A DNA stretch of 64,000 bases from Bog-756 sp963756515 (GTDB lineage Bacteria > Actinomycetota > Acidimicrobiia > Acidimicrobiales > RAAP-2): assembly GCA_963756515.1 (NCBI GenBank), contig CAVWNV010000002.1, positions 248,001 through 312,000 of the forward strand, given 5' to 3'. The first letter of the stretch is position 1. Every line of letters starts with the position of its first letter. The position numbers were made by a program, and so were the translations under genes. The notes under the pieces were generated by a model. That model searched no databases, was not told the DNA's origin, and worked only from the letters and a program-made list of their open reading frames with translations. Shown here in pieces: positions 62,290-64,000 of the stretch.

Positions 62290-62303
62290 TGGACAGCTGT
62301 CCA
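62290..62303. promoter_or_regulatory. Perfect 14-bp palindrome, probable TetR operator
   Basis: TGGACAGCTGTCCA lies between the divergent P450 operon and the dehydrogenase genes, next to the TATAGT -10 of the minus-strand promoter, where a bound repressor would block it. The shape TGGACA-xx-TGTCCA is common for TetR-family sites. Confidence 0.7.
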
Positions 62304-62437
62304 AGTACAGCGGCACCGCCACCGGCACGGGCCAGGTCCGCCCAGCCCGGTAGGGGCGGACCCGGTTGCGCACGGACCGATGCATGCCATCATCGCCCGA
62401 AGTGAAAGCAAGAGACCGACCGACAGGGGGACATCCA

Positions 62438-63337
62438 GTGCCGAACGACCAGACTTCCGGCCGAGCCCGGTCCGATGCCGTGCCGACCGTCGGCGTCATC
62501 GGACTCGGAGACATCGGCAACGGGGTCGCCACCAGCGTGCTCCGCCAAGGCCTTCCCCTGGTGGTGTGCGACGTCAGGCCCGAGGCCACCGAGAAGTACC
62601 GGGATACCGCCGAGGTGGCCTCCTCCCCGGCCGACCTGGTCAGCCGCTCCGATGTGGTGGTGGTGGCCGTGGTCAACGACGAGCAGGTCCATGCCGTCCT
62701 GTCCGGGCCGGACGGCGGACTGGCCGCCGGGGGCGCCGGCACCACGGTCATCGTCGTAAGCACCATCTCGGCTGCCTGCGTCCAGGCCATCGGGGCCGAG
62801 GCCTCGGCCCTCGGCGTGCCCGTGCTCGACTGCGGGGTGACGGGTGGCCCGGCCGCCGCGGCCTCCGGGGACCTGGTGTGCATGGTGGGTGGGGATCCGG
62901 ACGTGATCGAACGGGCCGGGCCGGTGTTCGACGCCATCAGCTCCCTGGCCGTGACCATGGGACCGTTCGGTACCGGGCTGGCGGCCAAGCTGGCACGCAA
63001 CCTGATCACCTACGGCTCGTGGCTGGCCGCCTACGAGGGCCAGAAGCTGGCCGAGGCGGCCGGCATCTCCCTGGCCCAACTGGCCGAGGTGGTGAAGGCC
63101 AGCGACGTCCACATCGGGGGCGCCTCCCGTCTGATGTTCCGGCCGACGGTGGCACCCTTCACCGAGGCGGATGACAAGGGTCTGGTGGGGGCCATGCAGT
63201 CGGGGGCCTCGTTGGCCCACAAGGACCTCCGGGCCGCGTTGGAACTGGCCGACTCGCTCGAGGTCCGGCTCCCGCTGGCCACGATGACCGAACACCGCGT
63301 TGACGAGATCTTCGGACTGGGAGAGGTGCCATCATGA
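62438..63337 (+). CDS. 3-Hydroxyisobutyrate-type dehydrogenase
   Basis: A 299-residue beta-hydroxyacid dehydrogenase. The NAD site is VGVIGLGDIGNGVATSVLRQ, the substrate motif DCGVTGGPAAAASGDLVCMV, and the catalytic Lys region AAKLARNLITYGSWLAAYEG. It oxidises a 3-hydroxy acid. GTG 62438 has GGGGGA seven bases upstream, which decides the start. It is coupled to the aldehyde dehydrogenase gene (ATGA), as in catabolic operons. Confidence 0.9.
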   Translation: MPNDQTSGRARSDAVPTVGVIGLGDIGNGVATSVLRQGLPLVVCDVRPEATEKYRDTAEVASSPADLVSRSDVVVVAVVNDEQVHAVLSGPDGGLAAGGAGTTVIVVSTISAACVQAIGAEASALGVPVLDCGVTGGPAAAASGDLVCMVGGDPDVIERAGPVFDAISSLAVTMGPFGTGLAAKLARNLITYGSWLAAYEGQKLAEAAGISLAQLAEVVKASDVHIGGASRLMFRPTVAPFTEADDKGLVGAMQSGASLAHKDLRAALELADSLEVRLPLATMTEHRVDEIFGLGEVPS

Positions 63338-64000
63338 CGACAGCGACGGACCAGGTGGTCGGCGAGGAGCGGATGCTCATCGACGGACACCTCCGACCGG
63401 CCCGCTCGGGCCGCACCTTCGACGTGGTGAACCCGGCCACGGAGGACACCGTCGGGGTGGTGGCCGACGGCAACGCCGAGGACCTCGACGACGCCATCAC
63501 CGCGGCCCGACGGGCCTTCGACGACACCGATTGGTCCACCGATGTCGCCTTCCGGGTGCGGGGACTGCGTCAGCTGCAGGCGGCCTTCGTCGCCCACGCC
63601 GACGAGCTCCGGGCCATGACCGTGGCCGAGACGGGCTCGCCCGTCTCCTTCACCTACTCCGCCCAACTCGACACGCCGGTCGACGGTCTCGGCTGGGTGG
63701 CGGATCTGGCCGAGAGCTACCAGTGGGAGACCGACCTCGGTGATGCCTCGCCCATGGGGATCCCGTCGCACCGCTGGGTCCGCCGGGAGGCCACCGGTGT
63801 GGTGGGCGCCATCACCCCGTGGAACGTCCCCCACCAGATCAACCTGGCCAAACTGGGCCCGGCCCTGGCCGCCGGCAACACCGTGGTGCTGAAGCCGGCC
63901 CCCGACACGCCGTGGTGTGCCACGGTGCTCGGTCGGCTCATCGCCGAGGAGACCGACATCCCGGCCGGGGTCGTCAACATCGTGCCGTCCTCTGAGCACA
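63334..64000 (+). CDS. Aldehyde dehydrogenase, truncated by the window end
   Basis: The first 222 codons of an NAD(P)-dependent aldehyde dehydrogenase. It starts MTTATDQVVGEERMLIDGHL and has RTFDVVNPATEDTVG, VGAITPWNVPHQINLAKLGP and NTVVLKPAPDTPW, the family's N-terminal and cofactor regions. The catalytic Cys and Glu lie beyond 64000. In M. tuberculosis an aldehyde dehydrogenase (aldA) flanks the cyp51 locus. Confidence 0.92.
   Translation, partial: MTTATDQVVGEERMLIDGHLRPARSGRTFDVVNPATEDTVGVVADGNAEDLDDAITAARRAFDDTDWSTDVAFRVRGLRQLQAAFVAHADELRAMTVAETGSPVSFTYSAQLDTPVDGLGWVADLAESYQWETDLGDASPMGIPSHRWVRREATGVVGAITPWNVPHQINLAKLGPALAAGNTVVLKPAPDTPWCATVLGRLIAEETDIPAGVVNIVPSSEH

Overview
The window is very GC-rich, densely coded DNA. 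It looks like a chromosomal piece of an actinobacterium, most likely of the class Acidimicrobiia or a relative; this rests on gene content and is not proven. Supporting signs are DUF2510-type short domains, maleylpyruvate-isomerase-like (mycothiol-type) proteins, an F420-type oxidoreductase, an ImuA'-ImuB-DnaE2 mutasome, a split LigD/Ku NHEJ set, an ECF42/YCII pair and a CYP51 locus whose gene order resembles that of Mycobacterium tuberculosis. GTG starts, 4-bp ATGA/GTGA overlaps and probable leaderless starts are common.

Layout. 0.3-2.7 kb: metY-metX (homocysteine synthesis); metX carries an apparent +1 frameshift. 3-5.2 kb: a hypothetical protein and an exported PQQ-propeller protein. 5.3-8.2 kb: a tight four-gene operon in which three neighbouring genes each encode two YbjQ-like modules. 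8.3-18 kb: mixed metabolic and hypothetical genes (hydrolase, MpaB-like oxygenase, phosphodiesterase, FolD, two MPI-like proteins, Nudix plus RDD protein, Thr-rich membrane protein, YCII-ECF42). 18-23.4 kb: two tandem Tat-exported phospholipase-C-like phosphoesterases, an SRPBCC protein, a secreted protein and a DUF302 protein. 23.4-29.1 kb: a GH1 glycosidase, then NHEJ genes (LigD polymerase, LigD phosphoesterase-ligase, Ku). 29.4-38.1 kb is less GC-rich and accessory in character: an orphan histidine kinase whose stop codon is the target of an IS630-family element, a thioesterase, a methyltransferase, a GNAT protein, two paralogous HTH proteins, then a SipW-type signal peptidase with two TasA/camelysin-like exported proteins and a lipoprotein; it ends at a tRNA-Ala. 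38.4-47.4 kb: core genes (leuS, thioredoxin/YbbN, folP2-like, holA) plus a PAC2 gene with a second apparent +1 frameshift. 47.4-53.4 kb: a PLDc_N/DUF2510 membrane protein and the SOS-controlled imuA'-imuB-dnaE2 operon, whose start codon lies inside a LexA box. 53.4-53.9 kb: a gene-free stretch with an AT-rich dyad and a possible structured RNA. 53.9-57.2 kb: CPA1 antiporter, UspA protein, patatin-like protein. 57.2-64 kb: SnoaL-like protein, ferredoxin, CYP51, SDR, second P450, TetR and a small protein on the minus strand, facing a hydroxyacid dehydrogenase and an aldehyde dehydrogenase across a palindromic operator.

The most unusual items are the multi-module YbjQ operon, the possible structured RNA near 53.7 kb, a shortened ImuB that seems to lack the little-finger domain, the SipW/TasA-like locus preceded by two matching palindromes, and the IS630 insertion exactly in a stop codon. 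All functional calls come from reading the sequence and remembered family knowledge; no database search was run.
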